Assembly: GCA_903813345.2 (NCBI GenBank)
Contig: CAIIXF020000008.1
Coordinates: 18,026,822 to 18,090,821 of the forward strand
DNA: 64,000 nucleotides
Source: Owenia fusiformis
Lineage: Eukaryota > Annelida > Polychaeta > Sabellida > Oweniidae
Reading direction: 5' to 3'
Shown here: in pieces, positions 60,501 to 61,921 of the stretch
Position numbering within the stretch: position 1 is the stretch's first letter
How the letters are laid out: each line of letters opens with the position of its first letter
The notes under the pieces: model-generated
What the model saw: only the letters and a program-made list of their open reading frames with translations
Databases searched by the model: none
What the model was told of the DNA's origin: nothing
Position numbers and translations under genes: made by a program

Positions 60501-61921
60501 CATGCATAGTTTACACACATTTTCTGATGGTTAGAAGCTCTGGGAGGCATCAATATGCAATTGTCAATTCTAGTACATAGTCCATTTGTCACCCCTATAC
60601 ATCCAATAGTGAACCTAGAAATTGTTAAAAGTACGATGTTTTATGGTCGATTTATGATAATAAGGGTTTTCTGAAGTGATTTAACTGGGTTGCCGAAAAA
60701 GTTTGTTTGGGGAACAAATTATATAGGCTGATTAGGGAGGGGAGCAATCGCTTAACATGGCGTTGACTTAGACTTAGCGTTTGGATACCACCATATACCT
60801 GGTATGTTACCATGGTAATAGATACCAAAATTTTCCCCAAAGTTATTTTTTTGGCAACCCAGCTAAATCACTCCAATAATCCCTAATGATAGTATTTACA
60901 CAGAAAAACATCATACTTTTAAATATTTATACGTTCAGAAAATGACAAATGGACTTACAGCTTGGTGGTAATATTAACAACATTTAGTAGAAAATATATT
61001 TTGTAAATGCATAACAATTTTTTCTAACAAAATGGATGCTTATTTATACAAAAAAACAAAACAAAACAATTAAACTTAAAAAATAAATGATTTTGACATG
61101 CACAGATGAAACAATTTCAAGTAATGCCCCATTTTACCATAATATCAAGCCCCTCCTATATGTAACACATGGGTTGTTTCTTTGAATTAACTTCATTCAA
61201 ATAAATAATGCCTATTTAATTGGCAATTAATTAATTAATTTCATTTAGAGAGAAAATATTGATTTTTCAGTTACTATAACTATATCTTTATCACCACAAC
61301 TTTCAAACATAAGGTTCAGTTTTTTGAGAAAAGACTGTATTTTGGTATATGAATTGTCAAATTAATGCCCGAGATGCCTTTTAAGGAAAATGATGAGCTT
61401 TAATTATGAGAGAGAACACAATTCTTGGCCTTTCACTTCAAATCTCAAAAATGTTGAGGTCCCTTGTAAAACTGGTAATTCTGTAGGCATCAATGAAAAT
61501 AACAAAACTCAAAACAAAAGTATAAATAAATAGCAAAATATGTGCGTACACACCAAGTCATACCTGCCAGACATTCCCAAATATAAAACAGGAGATTATA
61601 GTAAAAAAGAGAAAAATCTTAAACAGGCATGATAAAAGAGATTCTCTGGATCTCTGGATCAATTTAATAATAATTAATCCCAGAAAAAGATTAGAATGGG
61701 CTTAAAACATGATGTTCTTAAAGGCAGGAGTCAATTTCTAAAATGAAATCAGTTAGAGAATATTTGATTTTGGAGCTGGCAGGTATGTAACATGCATTTA
61801 CATCAATTAATAATGTGACATTCTCCTCACCTCTGTTCCTGACTTAGATTTCTCTTCCTTTCTTGTCTTCTTCTCTTCATTTCTTGAATCTTTCCTTGAT
61901 TGTCCTTTCTCTGGTGATGCC
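9452..61921 (-). CDS. EHBP1: EHBP1 ortholog, EH-domain-binding protein 1, C-terminal 507 residues in 12 exons
   Basis: The exons, in transcript order on the minus strand, are 61921-61831, 60399-60292, 58733-58455, 45278-45165, 44368-44260, 41655-41528, 41105-40911, 38577-38457, 33841-33742, 21318-21245, 14639-14525 and 9542-9452. They total 1525 nt, and all junctions keep frame. The last five encode a bMERB domain nearly collinear with vertebrate EHBP1 as I recall it: [58 protein letters not shown] and LVNKRDELV-like blocks. The protein ends in CCIQ, a CaaX prenylation box. In the family, bMERB binds Rab8/Rab10-class GTPases and the protein links EHD-driven endocytic recycling to actin. The C2 and CH exons are not in this window. 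EHBP1L1 or a MICAL relative is less likely, given the order and CaaX end. Introns reach 13 kb, and one contains two zinc-finger genes on the opposite strand. Confidence 0.9.
10243..10372. mobile_element. hAT-like MITE family H, copy B (incomplete)
   Basis: It has the family left end AAGGCCCACAGCCAGCTTTT, then GGGGGGTTCACTTT, a middle word related to CCCAAAAGAAGTGCT, and GTGAAAAACTGCATGA. The right terminal repeat is missing after a C-run at about 10357. Its orientation is opposite to fragment A. Confidence 0.6.
11844..11900 (-). repeat. tRNA-like sequence, possible tRNA-derived SINE head
   Basis: Read on the minus strand, the segment runs GTGGCCAATTACTTAGCGCA, then CTGGCTACATGCGGACTCAG, then GTTCAAGCC. 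The first part resembles a pol III A box (TGGCNNAGTGG-like) and GGTTCAAGCC resembles a B box (GGTTCGANNCC), at tRNA-like spacing. I could not fold a complete cloverleaf with a paired acceptor stem, so it is more likely a decayed tRNA pseudogene or SINE than a working tRNA gene. Confidence 0.4.
12113..12288. mobile_element. hAT-like MITE family H, copy C (both ends present)
   Basis: The left end CAGGCTCGTAGCCAGC and right end CCTGGCTACGGGCCT are imperfect inverted repeats about 15 bp long. The interior has GGGGGGTTCAAAAATTCCAG, CCCAAAATCAATTAAAAATG and TTTTTGGCCAGGGGGTTCG. The 176-bp length and lack of coding capacity fit a MITE. I see no clean target-site duplication. Confidence 0.7.
14525..14639 (-). 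CDS. EHBP1: EHBP1 exon, bMERB domain helix with DWQKTEAQ motif
   Basis: Acceptor GTAG before 14639, donor GTAAGT after 14525, 115 nt. It encodes [19 protein letters not shown] followed by [18 protein letters not shown]. The first Asp codon is split with the preceding exon (G + AT), and the last codon is split GC + G with the next. [12 protein letters not shown] is a signature of the EHBP1-type bMERB C-terminal half, and NKRDELV is the paired-helix motif repeated from the N-terminal half (NKKNALI). Confidence 0.93.
17858..17960. repeat. Short tandem repeat, GGAAAATATGGGGTATCT-like
   Basis: About five degenerate units of 18-20 bp: ATGGAAAATATAGAACATCT, AGGAAATATGGGGTATCT, GTAAAATATGGGGTATCT, GAAAATATGGGATAACT and GGAAAATATGGGGTATCT. 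Confidence 0.85.
21040..21240. repeat. TTGATTGA-rich simple repeat next to an EHBP1 donor
   Basis: Interrupted runs of TTGATTGATTG, GTTGATTGAT and related words occur in two clusters (21044-21090 and 21187-21236). On the transcript strand they lie within a few bases downstream of the GTAAGT donor at 21244, so the start of this intron is CAAT/CAATCAAT-rich. Confidence 0.8.
21245..21318 (-). CDS. EHBP1: EHBP1 exon, bMERB domain [15 protein letters not shown] block
   Basis: Acceptor TTTTCAG before 21318, donor GTAAGT after 21245, 74 nt. It encodes [19 protein letters not shown] then MMSIE. One base completes the split Ile codon from the upstream exon, and the final G begins the Asp of DWQKTEAQ. 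The block matches vertebrate EHBP1 almost residue for residue as I recall it ([26 protein letters not shown]). Confidence 0.95.
22525..22605. repeat. AT-rich microsatellite
   Basis: A run of ATATT/ATATC pentamers (TATATTATATTATATCATAT) with a few interruptions. Both strands look similar, and it is probably prone to slippage. Confidence 0.85.
25131..25502. mobile_element. hAT-like MITE family H, copy D, interrupted by copy E
   Basis: The outer copy begins CAGGCCCATAACTCAGG. It continues through AATGATTTTGGGCCAAAG to 25230 and resumes at 25447 with ACCTCAAATTTTTTGAAACG, ending CTGACTACAGGGT. The two halves join into a normal family member of about 155 bp if the inner copy (25231-25438) and one duplicate of GTGAACCA are removed. 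Confidence 0.75.
25231..25438. mobile_element. hAT-like MITE family H, copy E, inserted in copy D
   Basis: The left end GACCCGTAGCCAGGGG and right end CCTGGCTACGGGGCT are inverted repeats. The element is flanked by the 8-bp direct repeat GTGAACCA (25223-25230 and 25439-25446), where the duplicated word belongs to the host MITE. An 8-bp duplication with CNGGCCCGTAGCCAGG-type ends is typical of non-autonomous hAT elements. This copy is 208 bp, with no coding capacity. Confidence 0.8.
27060..27370. repeat. Degenerate tandem duplication of about 190 bp
   Basis: Two diverged halves share the order ATGCAGG, ATTGTCC, TTTACAA, ATTATGCAAATTA and AAGGTCAAA. The first half carries ATTATGCAAATTAAT (27141-27155) and AAGGTCA (27166-27172). 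The second carries ATTATGCAAATTA (27334-27346) and TCAAGGTCA (27352-27360). These words match POU-octamer (ATGCAAAT) and orphan nuclear receptor (TCAAGGTCA) consensus sites, but regulatory use is only inferred. Confidence 0.5.
28085..28215 (+). repeat. Dispersed repeat family R, copy 2
   Basis: It shares ACATACAAATTGTCACCACC, TGCCATTT, ACACCAACCACCA, CCAAACACCGT and GTAACAATAT with the other R copies, ending TGGTGACATAA. The terminal hairpin has lost its left arm. Confidence 0.75.
30357..31216. mobile_element. 860-bp near-perfect palindrome, foldback-type element
   Basis: Two 427-bp arms (30357-30783 and 30790-31216) are inverted copies with scattered substitutions, separated by six bases (GGAGCT). 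The ends are CACCCTATGCAGACAGAG and its complement. Both flanks carry the 5-bp direct repeat TATTT (30352-30356 and 31217-31221). Each arm contains a matching 63-codon open frame read toward the element end, which is an outcome of the inverted duplication and not evidence of a protein. No transposase homology is visible. It could be a non-autonomous foldback transposon or a MITE that duplicated head-to-head. Confidence 0.85.
33556..33668 (+). repeat. Dispersed repeat family R, copy 3 (best preserved)
   Basis: It reads from AACATGCAAAATATCACTAC through TGTTACAGACACCAACCACC, AAACACTGTCCACAG and GGAGACTATAACAATA. It ends in the hairpin TGTCACCAC (33642-33650) / GTGGTGGTGACA (33653-33664), then TAAA. 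The length is about 110 bp, with no terminal inverted repeat beyond the 3' hairpin. Confidence 0.8.
33742..33841 (-). CDS. EHBP1: EHBP1 exon, bMERB domain [16 protein letters not shown] block
   Basis: Acceptor TTCCAG before 33841, donor GTAAGT after 33742, 100 nt. It encodes [16 protein letters not shown] then [16 protein letters not shown]. Split codons at both edges join cleanly (G + GT for Gly, AT + C for Ile). The block is strongly conserved in EHBP1-type bMERB domains ([17 protein letters not shown]) and forms part of the Rab-binding helix. Confidence 0.95.
33842..38456 (-). other. EHBP1 intron, 4.6 kb
   Basis: The donor is GTTGGT at 38456, weaker than the GTAAGT donors of neighbouring introns. 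The intron contains a hAT-like MITE (38075-38290) near its 5' end. The 63-codon plus-strand frame at 35160 is Lys-rich with no recognisable motif, and I do not call it a gene. Nothing else is supported. Confidence 0.7.
38075..38290. mobile_element. hAT-like MITE family H, copy F
   Basis: The left end GCCACATAGCCAGGGGGAG is followed by a G-run. The core words are CCCCCTGGCTAAAATTTC, TTTCAAAATCATGCAG, AAGTGATTTTGGCCATTTT and GTGAACCCCCCTGGAATT. The right end is degraded (ATAGGCTAAGCACCTGT). Confidence 0.75.
38457..38577 (-). CDS. EHBP1: EHBP1 exon, start of bMERB domain
   Basis: The acceptor ATTATTCAG precedes 38577 and the donor GTTGGT follows 38457, 121 nt. It encodes [19 protein letters not shown] then [19 protein letters not shown] and DD. 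It starts in phase 0 and ends with one base (G) that makes Gly with the next exon. It aligns with the vertebrate EHBP1 block TSQYVVGELAALENEQKQID as I recall it, the first helix of bMERB. The sequence just upstream of the acceptor is a 22-bp AT-rich tandem repeat (38586-38652). Confidence 0.93.
38586..38652. repeat. 22-bp AT-rich tandem repeat beside an EHBP1 acceptor
   Basis: Three to four copies of TACAATAAAACATTTTTAAA with small changes lie immediately upstream (on the transcript strand) of the acceptor at 38577. They fill the place where branch point and polypyrimidine tract would sit. Confidence 0.8.
38708..38815 (+). repeat. Dispersed repeat family R, copy 4 (decayed)
   Basis: It retains AAGGCATTAACATTCCACCA, CTCCCATTTGTTACATAC, CATCCACAAAACGTTGGACA and GATATGTCACTGC. 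The terminal hairpin is lost. Confidence 0.65.
39299..39482. mobile_element. hAT-like MITE family H, copy G
   Basis: It begins AGGGGATAGCCAGGTTATGC and ends AACCTGGCTACGGGCA. The interior has CCCCCTGGCCAAAAAG, TTCTTTCAAAATCATGTAG, TTTTTAGGCCAAATTTG and GATCCCCCTGGAATTTT. Its orientation is the same as copy F. Confidence 0.75.
40160..40530. repeat. Minisatellite, GATACAGTAATTGATGAAATAGCAAT
   Basis: At least ten imperfect units of about 24-36 bp combine GAAATAGCAATGATA, CAGTAATTGAT and an optional TGATACCTGATA insert. The long minus-strand open frame across it (40159-40692) is Ile/Ser/Tyr-rich and owes its length to the repeat, with no family resemblance. Confidence 0.88.
40780..40910 (-). other. 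EHBP1: Alternative extension of EHBP1 acidic exon
   Basis: Downstream of the donor GAG/GTAGGT (40911/40910), the exon frame stays open for 43 more codons ([12 protein letters not shown] onward). It reaches a perfect GTAAGT donor at 40779. The extension is 131 nt, not a multiple of three. Joining it to the next known exon reads CAA ATG AGT TGA, an immediate stop. This would yield a form without the bMERB domain and CaaX box, or a transcript subject to decay. An unseen extra exon could also restore frame. Confidence 0.4.
40911..41105 (-). CDS. EHBP1: EHBP1 exon, Ser-rich to acidic linker
   Basis: The acceptor CTTGCAG precedes 41105. The donor GTAGGT after 40911 is chosen because it is phase 0, like the next exon start. 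The 195 nt (65 codons) encode [20 protein letters not shown], then [14 protein letters not shown] and an acidic tail rich in Glu/Asp ([18 protein letters not shown]). An acidic stretch directly before bMERB is a feature of EHBP1 proteins as I recall them. The exon is a symmetric phase 0-0 cassette and could be skipped without changing frame. Confidence 0.8.
41528..41655 (-). CDS. EHBP1: EHBP1 exon with tandem NAGNAG acceptor
   Basis: The acceptor region is TTTCAGCAG. Using the first AG (exon from 41655) gives Thr-Asp-Pro at the junction, and using the second (from 41652) gives Asn-Pro, both in frame. The exon encodes [20 protein letters not shown], then [19 protein letters not shown] and DDG, and ends at donor GTAGGA in phase 0. 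It is Ser/Lys-rich, probably disordered linker. Confidence 0.85.
41920..41976. repeat. 20-bp tandem triplet TGAGAAATCATTGTTAAT
   Basis: Three near-identical copies of TGAGAAATCATTGTTAAT follow in a row, with the last ending GTTATG. Confidence 0.85.
42028..42143. mobile_element. Short inverted-repeat element M, copy 3 (best ends)
   Basis: It begins AGTCTAGCTACAATCCCTTG and ends AGGGGCTTGTAGCTAGACT, a nearly perfect inverted repeat of about 20 bp. The left side is C-rich (GAGCCCCTCCCTCCCC) and the right side G-rich. The length is 116 bp. I see no convincing target duplication. Confidence 0.75.
42930..43262. repeat. Minisatellite GCAGAAGTCATGTTGCCTAGG
   Basis: About fourteen imperfect units of 20-24 bp share AAGTCATGTTGCCTAGGG or AGAGGTCATGTTGCCTGGGG. 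Variants are more diverged at the left edge, and units are shorter where ACATGG/ACATAGG replaces GCCTGG. Confidence 0.9.
43574..43978. mobile_element. 405-bp inverted-repeat element with AGTATT duplication
   Basis: The ends CACTCCCCCCAG and CTGGGGGCAGTG are inverted repeats. Flanking AGTATT occurs at 43568-43573 and 43979-43984. The interior carries repeated subterminal words (ATTCTGCAAG, AATTCTGCAGAAAT, GATTCTGCGGAAAATTCCGC), as many DNA transposons do for transposase binding. It encodes no recognisable transposase, so I call it a non-autonomous element of uncertain superfamily. Confidence 0.75.
44260..44368 (-). CDS. EHBP1: EHBP1 exon, [18 protein letters not shown] motif
   Basis: The acceptor ATACAG precedes 44368 and the donor GTAAGT follows 44260, 109 nt. 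It encodes [20 protein letters not shown] then [16 protein letters not shown]. It starts in phase 0, and its last A begins a Thr or Asn codon completed by the NAGNAG exon. The [10 protein letters not shown] helix is an EHBP1-family motif, related to the [12 protein letters not shown] helix two exons upstream. Confidence 0.92.
44369..45164 (-). other. EHBP1 intron beginning with a splice-donor minisatellite
   Basis: The intron starts at donor GTGAGT (45164) and ends at ATACAG (44369). Its first 280 bases are the donor-bearing minisatellite. Farther in are a hAT-type end with a GC-rich inverted core (about 44545-44610, GGGCGTACCCAGAGGAGG and CACCGCACCCCCCCC) and a G-run (44765-44776). Confidence 0.75.
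44886..45185 (-). repeat. 39-bp minisatellite carrying eight consecutive 5' splice donors
   Basis: Read on the transcript strand, the unit is ATGAATACAGCTAGTTTG, then AATACAGCTACATTG, then GTGAGT or GTAAGT. The donor G positions are 45164, 45125, 45086, 45047, 45023, 44984, 44943 and 44919. The first three are GTGAGT and the last five GTAAGT. Spacings are 39, 39, 39, 24, 39, 41 and 24. The first copy forms the end of the EHBP1 exon itself (NTATL). Donors one to six are all phase 0 in a continuous open frame, so choosing a later one would add 13, 26, 39, 47 or 60 residues of an [13 protein letters not shown] repeat. Confidence 0.92.
45165..45278 (-). CDS. EHBP1: EHBP1 exon, ARKDAASSQ, ending inside a minisatellite
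   Basis: The acceptor TTCCAG precedes 45278. The nearest donor is GTGAGT after 45165, 114 nt, phase 0 at both ends. It encodes [18 protein letters not shown], then [14 protein letters not shown] and MNTATL. Joined to the previous exon it gives [15 protein letters not shown], matching the EHBP1 motif ERARxLLEQARRDAA. The exon's 3' end could be longer, because identical donors recur downstream in the minisatellite. Confidence 0.9.
45493..45763. mobile_element. 270-bp MITE with ATAATTACCC ends
   Basis: The left end TATAATTACCCAAATGCGAG and right end CTCGCATCTGGGTTATTATA are inverted repeats of about 25 bp with few mismatches. TATA-like sequence flanks both. The open frame overlapping its right part (45612-45887) is unlike any family I know and is not called. 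Confidence 0.65.
46872..47158. repeat. Perfect 44-bp inverted repeat and partial third arm
   Basis: The left arm, 47041-47084 (AAATACTGGATGACCATGAG onward), and right arm, 47111-47154, are exact complements with a 26-base loop. A third, partial arm at 46874-46908 (TATGCCAGAATACCTATCCT, then GAAAAAAATACTAGGC) is the inverse of 47094-47133. The zero-mismatch stem implies a recent origin or gene conversion. Confidence 0.9.
47240..49340. repeat. 2-kb degenerate palindromic satellite, CATGGTAT / ATACCATG
   Basis: Dense, irregular repeats of self-complementary words (ACCATGGTATACCATGG, ATACCATGGTATTTCATTG) run through the region. Between 47430 and 48170 they are organised as a loose unit of about 110-150 bp with TTTCATTGCCATG, CCTGACCATCATTTACCATG and TGACAATCAAATACCATGGT. 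Open frames such as 47718-48104 arise from the repeat. Large foldbacks lie at its 3' end. Confidence 0.85.
48889..49260. repeat. Large inverted repeat at the end of the CATGGTAT satellite
   Basis: The left arm, about 48889-49047 (GATCGTTAAATGGCACCATT, AACATGGAGTTTCCCATTG, ACTGCCGTTTCACAGTATTT), is mirrored by the right arm, about 49082-49250 (AAATACTGCGAAACGGCAG, AACTCCATGTT, GTGCCATTTAACGATCATG). The spacer contains a second direct copy of AAACCATCAAATGCAATGAT. A diverged related unit lies at 48650-48890. Confidence 0.8.
49918..52149 (+). CDS. C2H2 zinc-finger protein 1, about 15 fingers, nested in EHBP1 intron
   Basis: The open frame runs 743 codons, but its first 27 codons are probably intron: TTATATTTTCAG at 49987-49998 is a good acceptor. 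The likely start is 50068, in the context GACACCATGG, giving 693 residues. Residues about 1-210 from that start are low-complexity (Asn, Asp, Thr, Lys; repeats like MDDKNDT and NNDIMEN). Next comes [18 protein letters not shown] with a fourth Cys. About 15 fingers follow from 50871 to the end, with linkers close to TGEKPFKC. Finger 2 has one extra residue. This is a probable nuclear DNA-binding regulator with unknown target. A 5' non-coding exon upstream is implied but not found. An AATAAA lies at 52271, 122 bp after the stop. Its paralog is at 54303. Confidence 0.9.
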   Translation: MYLIVIFVHFLMRSNSYNLAVFLLYFQLNQLITHTFKHRDTAYIKDKTDTMENKNDIMPHKGDILNNKTDTMDDKNDTVDKTEIENKIPGTINNNDDIMENNIKTLDNTDTLGNVITTTMNKNHDSVEENTDTVDSNIVKLENTCGTGPTNNNIVDNTDYNANRMDTTDDMFNNVDNKINTGTLDYNSDIMKRSPIKIESMNSIVNGISDDKTDTMDSNNDIKENDTTRIESMDILDQPTSHNKSLKQASHIQKELDHMKSRADDNVLNDRSIDCPPCVVSLCQLEVKRMKPCNKQRSSLNKTSPVSKGRKSLSKLHQCNVCQKSFSCKSHLDRHTLRHITERPFKCKICSKAFKTIHRGLDLHMKIHTIREKNFKCNICFKAFVFKSSLTKHTRTHTGEKPFKCKICSKQFAQCSSFKNHAFTHIQPKPFECKMCRKTFALEKSLYEHEIIHKKEAPYKCGICSEVFYSVTELNGHIKVHSVNDKYKCTVCPQTFDEKIKYEKHKKKFHTDKKGFECTKCSKIFFKKTHLIGHNRIHSGEKPYHCKLCPRKFAEKCNLSYHHKKWHVEEKPYRCDICSLKFVRKSDYKQHCMTHTGEKPFKCDICPGRFSRKSSLNSHKRAVHQEKQFKCQICSKKYSTKDGLINHTRIHTGETPFKCEVCLEEFARSSNLNYHVLTNHINEKNYKCQICSKAFYRKHELAIHNRTHTGEKPYKCEFCSKRFNQSSHCYTHQKLVHMRNKVD
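49987..49998 (+). promoter_or_regulatory. Putative 3' splice acceptor before zinc-finger gene 1
   Basis: A T-rich tract TTATATTTTCAG ends at 49998. The in-frame sequence before it ([11 protein letters not shown]) looks like translated intron. The neighbouring paralog has an acceptor, TTTCCCTTTCAG, ending 54232, 70 bp before its ATG, supporting a shared two-exon layout. Confidence 0.6.
52271..52276 (+). terminator. Poly(A) signal AATAAA for zinc-finger gene 1
   Basis: AATAAA is the first canonical signal downstream of the stop at 52149. The mariner-like element begins 13 bases later, so cleavage may lie inside the element. Confidence 0.55.
52289..52573. mobile_element. Mariner-like non-autonomous element, copy 2
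   Basis: The left end CAGGGTGGGCAAAG follows TA. The right end TCTGGCCCACCCT lacks the final base pair match. It is 285 bp with no coding capacity. It shares terminal sequence with the 534-bp element at 989-1522 but little interior sequence, consistent with an independently deleted relative. Confidence 0.65.
54023..54136. mobile_element. Short inverted-repeat element M, copy 4
   Basis: The right end GGCTTGTAGCTAGACTAT matches the family perfectly. The left end is altered (ACTACAGTCTTGCCACAAG). The C-run (54052-54058) and G-run (54101-54110) sit as in the other copies. Flanks show an imperfect duplication (TGTTCTCAGGA and TTGTTCAGGA). The element lies about 95 bp upstream of the acceptor of zinc-finger gene 2. 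Confidence 0.65.
54303..57044 (+). CDS. C2H2 zinc-finger protein 2, about 19 fingers, nested in EHBP1 intron
   Basis: The frame encodes 913 residues. The start is 54303 (ACAAATGG), with a second good ATG at 54315 (CACCATGG). TTTCCCTTTCAG ends at 54232, implying a 5' UTR intron. Residues about 1-318 are almost only Asn, Asp, Thr, Val, Ile, Ser and Ala in ten-residue units such as [10 protein letters not shown]. The shared module [18 protein letters not shown] follows at about 320. Fingers run from about 359 to the end. Finger 1 lacks its first zinc-binding His (Asn). Fingers 3-5 are identical 28-residue copies ([20 protein letters not shown]), with finger 2 nearly the same. A stub [10 protein letters not shown] at about 616 is a dead finger. 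It is probably a nuclear DNA-binding protein with unknown target, on the same strand as its paralog 2.2 kb upstream. An AATAAA lies at 57243. Confidence 0.92.
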   Translation: MEGTMDTTVTNNDTVINDTIKEATVNNGIIDNTNVNNNDTNAVNNYIVDNVSVNFDTSDDAVNNDTMDNFTLNNVTIHNATLNSTIDNATVNYDTSDNAVNNDTIDNANVNYDTSDDAVNNDTMDNFTLNNVTIHNATLNNTIDNATVNYDTSDNAVNNATIDNDTLNNNTVDNATVNNGIIDNSVNNDTISYADDAVNIDTLNNDTVNGDTISYPNDSVNDDTINNDTVNNDTIVNGSVNNDTINNDTVNNNTNDNASVNNDTNDNASVNNDTIDNASVNNDTNNNASVNNDTIDYGTVNKATDDNSNNFSETRYKVSRSIDCHPCVVSLCQLEVKHMKSCNKRSSQKIKSNASPNQYKCDLCFHSFKRKHSLNANMEIHTGKKKFKCETCSKAFRRKCDMIKHIQRHTEEKKFKCDTCSKAFTRKCDMIKHIQRHTEEKKFKCDTCSKAFTRKCDMIKHIQRHTEEKKFKCDTCSKAFTRKCDMIKHIQRHTGDKAFRCKVCSKTFREKAALIIHSFTHIQVKTFRCNICNTKFTLNKTLEEHQKIHEKGILYRCSICSRVFTSERCFHEHTKVHSRENPYKCGICFKVFASDDGLIRHSKVHAIENPYKCDISSQAKKKAYKCRICTSSFTQKASLKRHVDIYHVNRTENPYKCYNCKRAFKQKGNYVQHCKAVHEGYKPYKCETCSKTFATKSNLGQHMRFHTCEKPFQCKMCPEKFAGKSNLIFHHKKKHTEERPFKCEKCSQGFVRMMDLNRHIKTHTGERAFKCNICSKTFPRKSSLKVHDMVHQEKQFKCQFCSRAYASKIGLFEHSRTHTGEKLYCKKCEEQFTHSSTLKYHMLTIHTNNRNYKCQICSKAFFRKFDLVFHNRTHTGERPFKCEFCSKTFSQNSHCNTHEKLVHLQKTDTLSKI
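54450..55200 (+). repeat. Coding minisatellite, 30-bp [10 protein letters not shown] unit
   Basis: GTGAACAATGACACCATCGA followed by TAATGCTTCT is the consensus near the 3' end, where copies are nearly identical (55020-55190). The 5' part is more diverged and includes a 171-bp segmental duplication (ACCAGCGATG at 54471 and 54642). All period lengths are multiples of three, so the frame is preserved. Confidence 0.9.
55459..55790 (+). repeat. Recent tandem amplification of one zinc-finger module, 84-bp unit
   Basis: Four 84-bp units (AAATTCAAATGTGACACTTG onward) follow each other. By eye the last three are identical at DNA level except where the final one meets the next finger (ACTGGAGAC). The first differs at a handful of sites. 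Other fingers in the gene are far more diverged. Confidence 0.9.
57243..57248 (+). terminator. Poly(A) signal AATAAA for zinc-finger gene 2
   Basis: AATAAA lies 199 bases after the stop codon, in an AT-rich 3' flank. Confidence 0.5.
57876..58022 (+). pseudogene. Relic 3' end of a third C2H2 zinc-finger gene
   Basis: After an in-frame TAA (57882-57884), the frame reads [20 protein letters not shown], then [18 protein letters not shown] and HLDNKGK, with a stop at 58020-58022. It matches the last one and a half fingers of its two upstream neighbours, including the FDL-x3-H-x3-H finger and the final VHL tail. The last finger has lost its first zinc-binding His (Asn), and nothing upstream resembles the missing fingers. 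It is therefore a truncated, inactivated paralog, in the same orientation and about 830 bp downstream of gene 2. Confidence 0.8.
58455..58733 (-). CDS. EHBP1: EHBP1 exon, Pro/Ser-rich linker ending [10 protein letters not shown]
   Basis: The acceptor TTTTCAG precedes 58733 and the donor GTAGGG follows 58455. Length 279 nt, 93 codons, phase 0 at both ends. It encodes [18 protein letters not shown], a Pro/Ser-rich low-complexity stretch ([18 protein letters not shown]), a basic patch (RRK) and [15 protein letters not shown]. The last helix joins the next exon to make the family motif [15 protein letters not shown]. The Ser/Pro tract is probably disordered and phosphorylatable. Confidence 0.92.
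58734..60291 (-). other. EHBP1 intron, 1.6 kb
   Basis: The donor is GTATTC at 60291. The intron contains dispersed repeat R copy 5 (59505-59625). The rest is AT-rich sequence with no supported exon. Confidence 0.65.
59505..59625 (+). repeat. Dispersed repeat family R, copy 5
   Basis: It has CATTCATGTCACCACCTGCC, ATTTGTTATAAACACCAACC, AACACTGTTCACAAAATTG, TTGGAGACAATAT and a decayed 3' hairpin (TCACTACTTTTGATGGAGAT). It is in the same orientation as all other copies. Confidence 0.75.
60292..60399 (-). CDS. EHBP1: Probable EHBP1 exon, [20 protein letters not shown]
   Basis: The acceptor CATGTTTTAG precedes 60399 and the donor AAG/GTATTC follows 60292. Length 108 nt, phase 0 at both ends, so it fits between its neighbours without shifting frame. 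It encodes [20 protein letters not shown] then [17 protein letters not shown] do not recall this segment from vertebrate EHBP1. It looks like a short amphipathic helical stretch and may be lineage-specific or alternatively used, since its symmetric length makes it skippable. Confidence 0.6.
60400..61830 (-). other. EHBP1 intron with MITE
   Basis: The donor is GTGAGG at 61830. It contains a roughly 295-bp inverted-repeat element (60627-60920). The remainder is AT-rich with no coding evidence. Confidence 0.65.
60627..60920. mobile_element. 294-bp MITE with long inverted ends
   Basis: The left part AAAAGTACGATGTTTT and AGTGATTTAACTGGGTTGCC is mirrored by GGCAACCCAGCTAAATCACT and AAAACATCATACTTTT on the right, giving terminal inverted repeats of about 80-90 bp with internal mismatches. 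The central part holds TACCATGGTA-like sequence. The open frame inside has no homology. Confidence 0.8.
61831..61921 (-). CDS. EHBP1: EHBP1 exon, Lys/Glu-rich linker (first one visible)
   Basis: The acceptor ATATCAG precedes 61921 and the donor GAG/GTGAGG follows 61831, 91 nt. It encodes [20 protein letters not shown] then [10 protein letters not shown]. One leading base belongs to a codon begun in an upstream exon outside the window or not found here. It is highly charged and probably disordered. Its membership rests on the phase fit and composition, not on conserved residues. Confidence 0.65.
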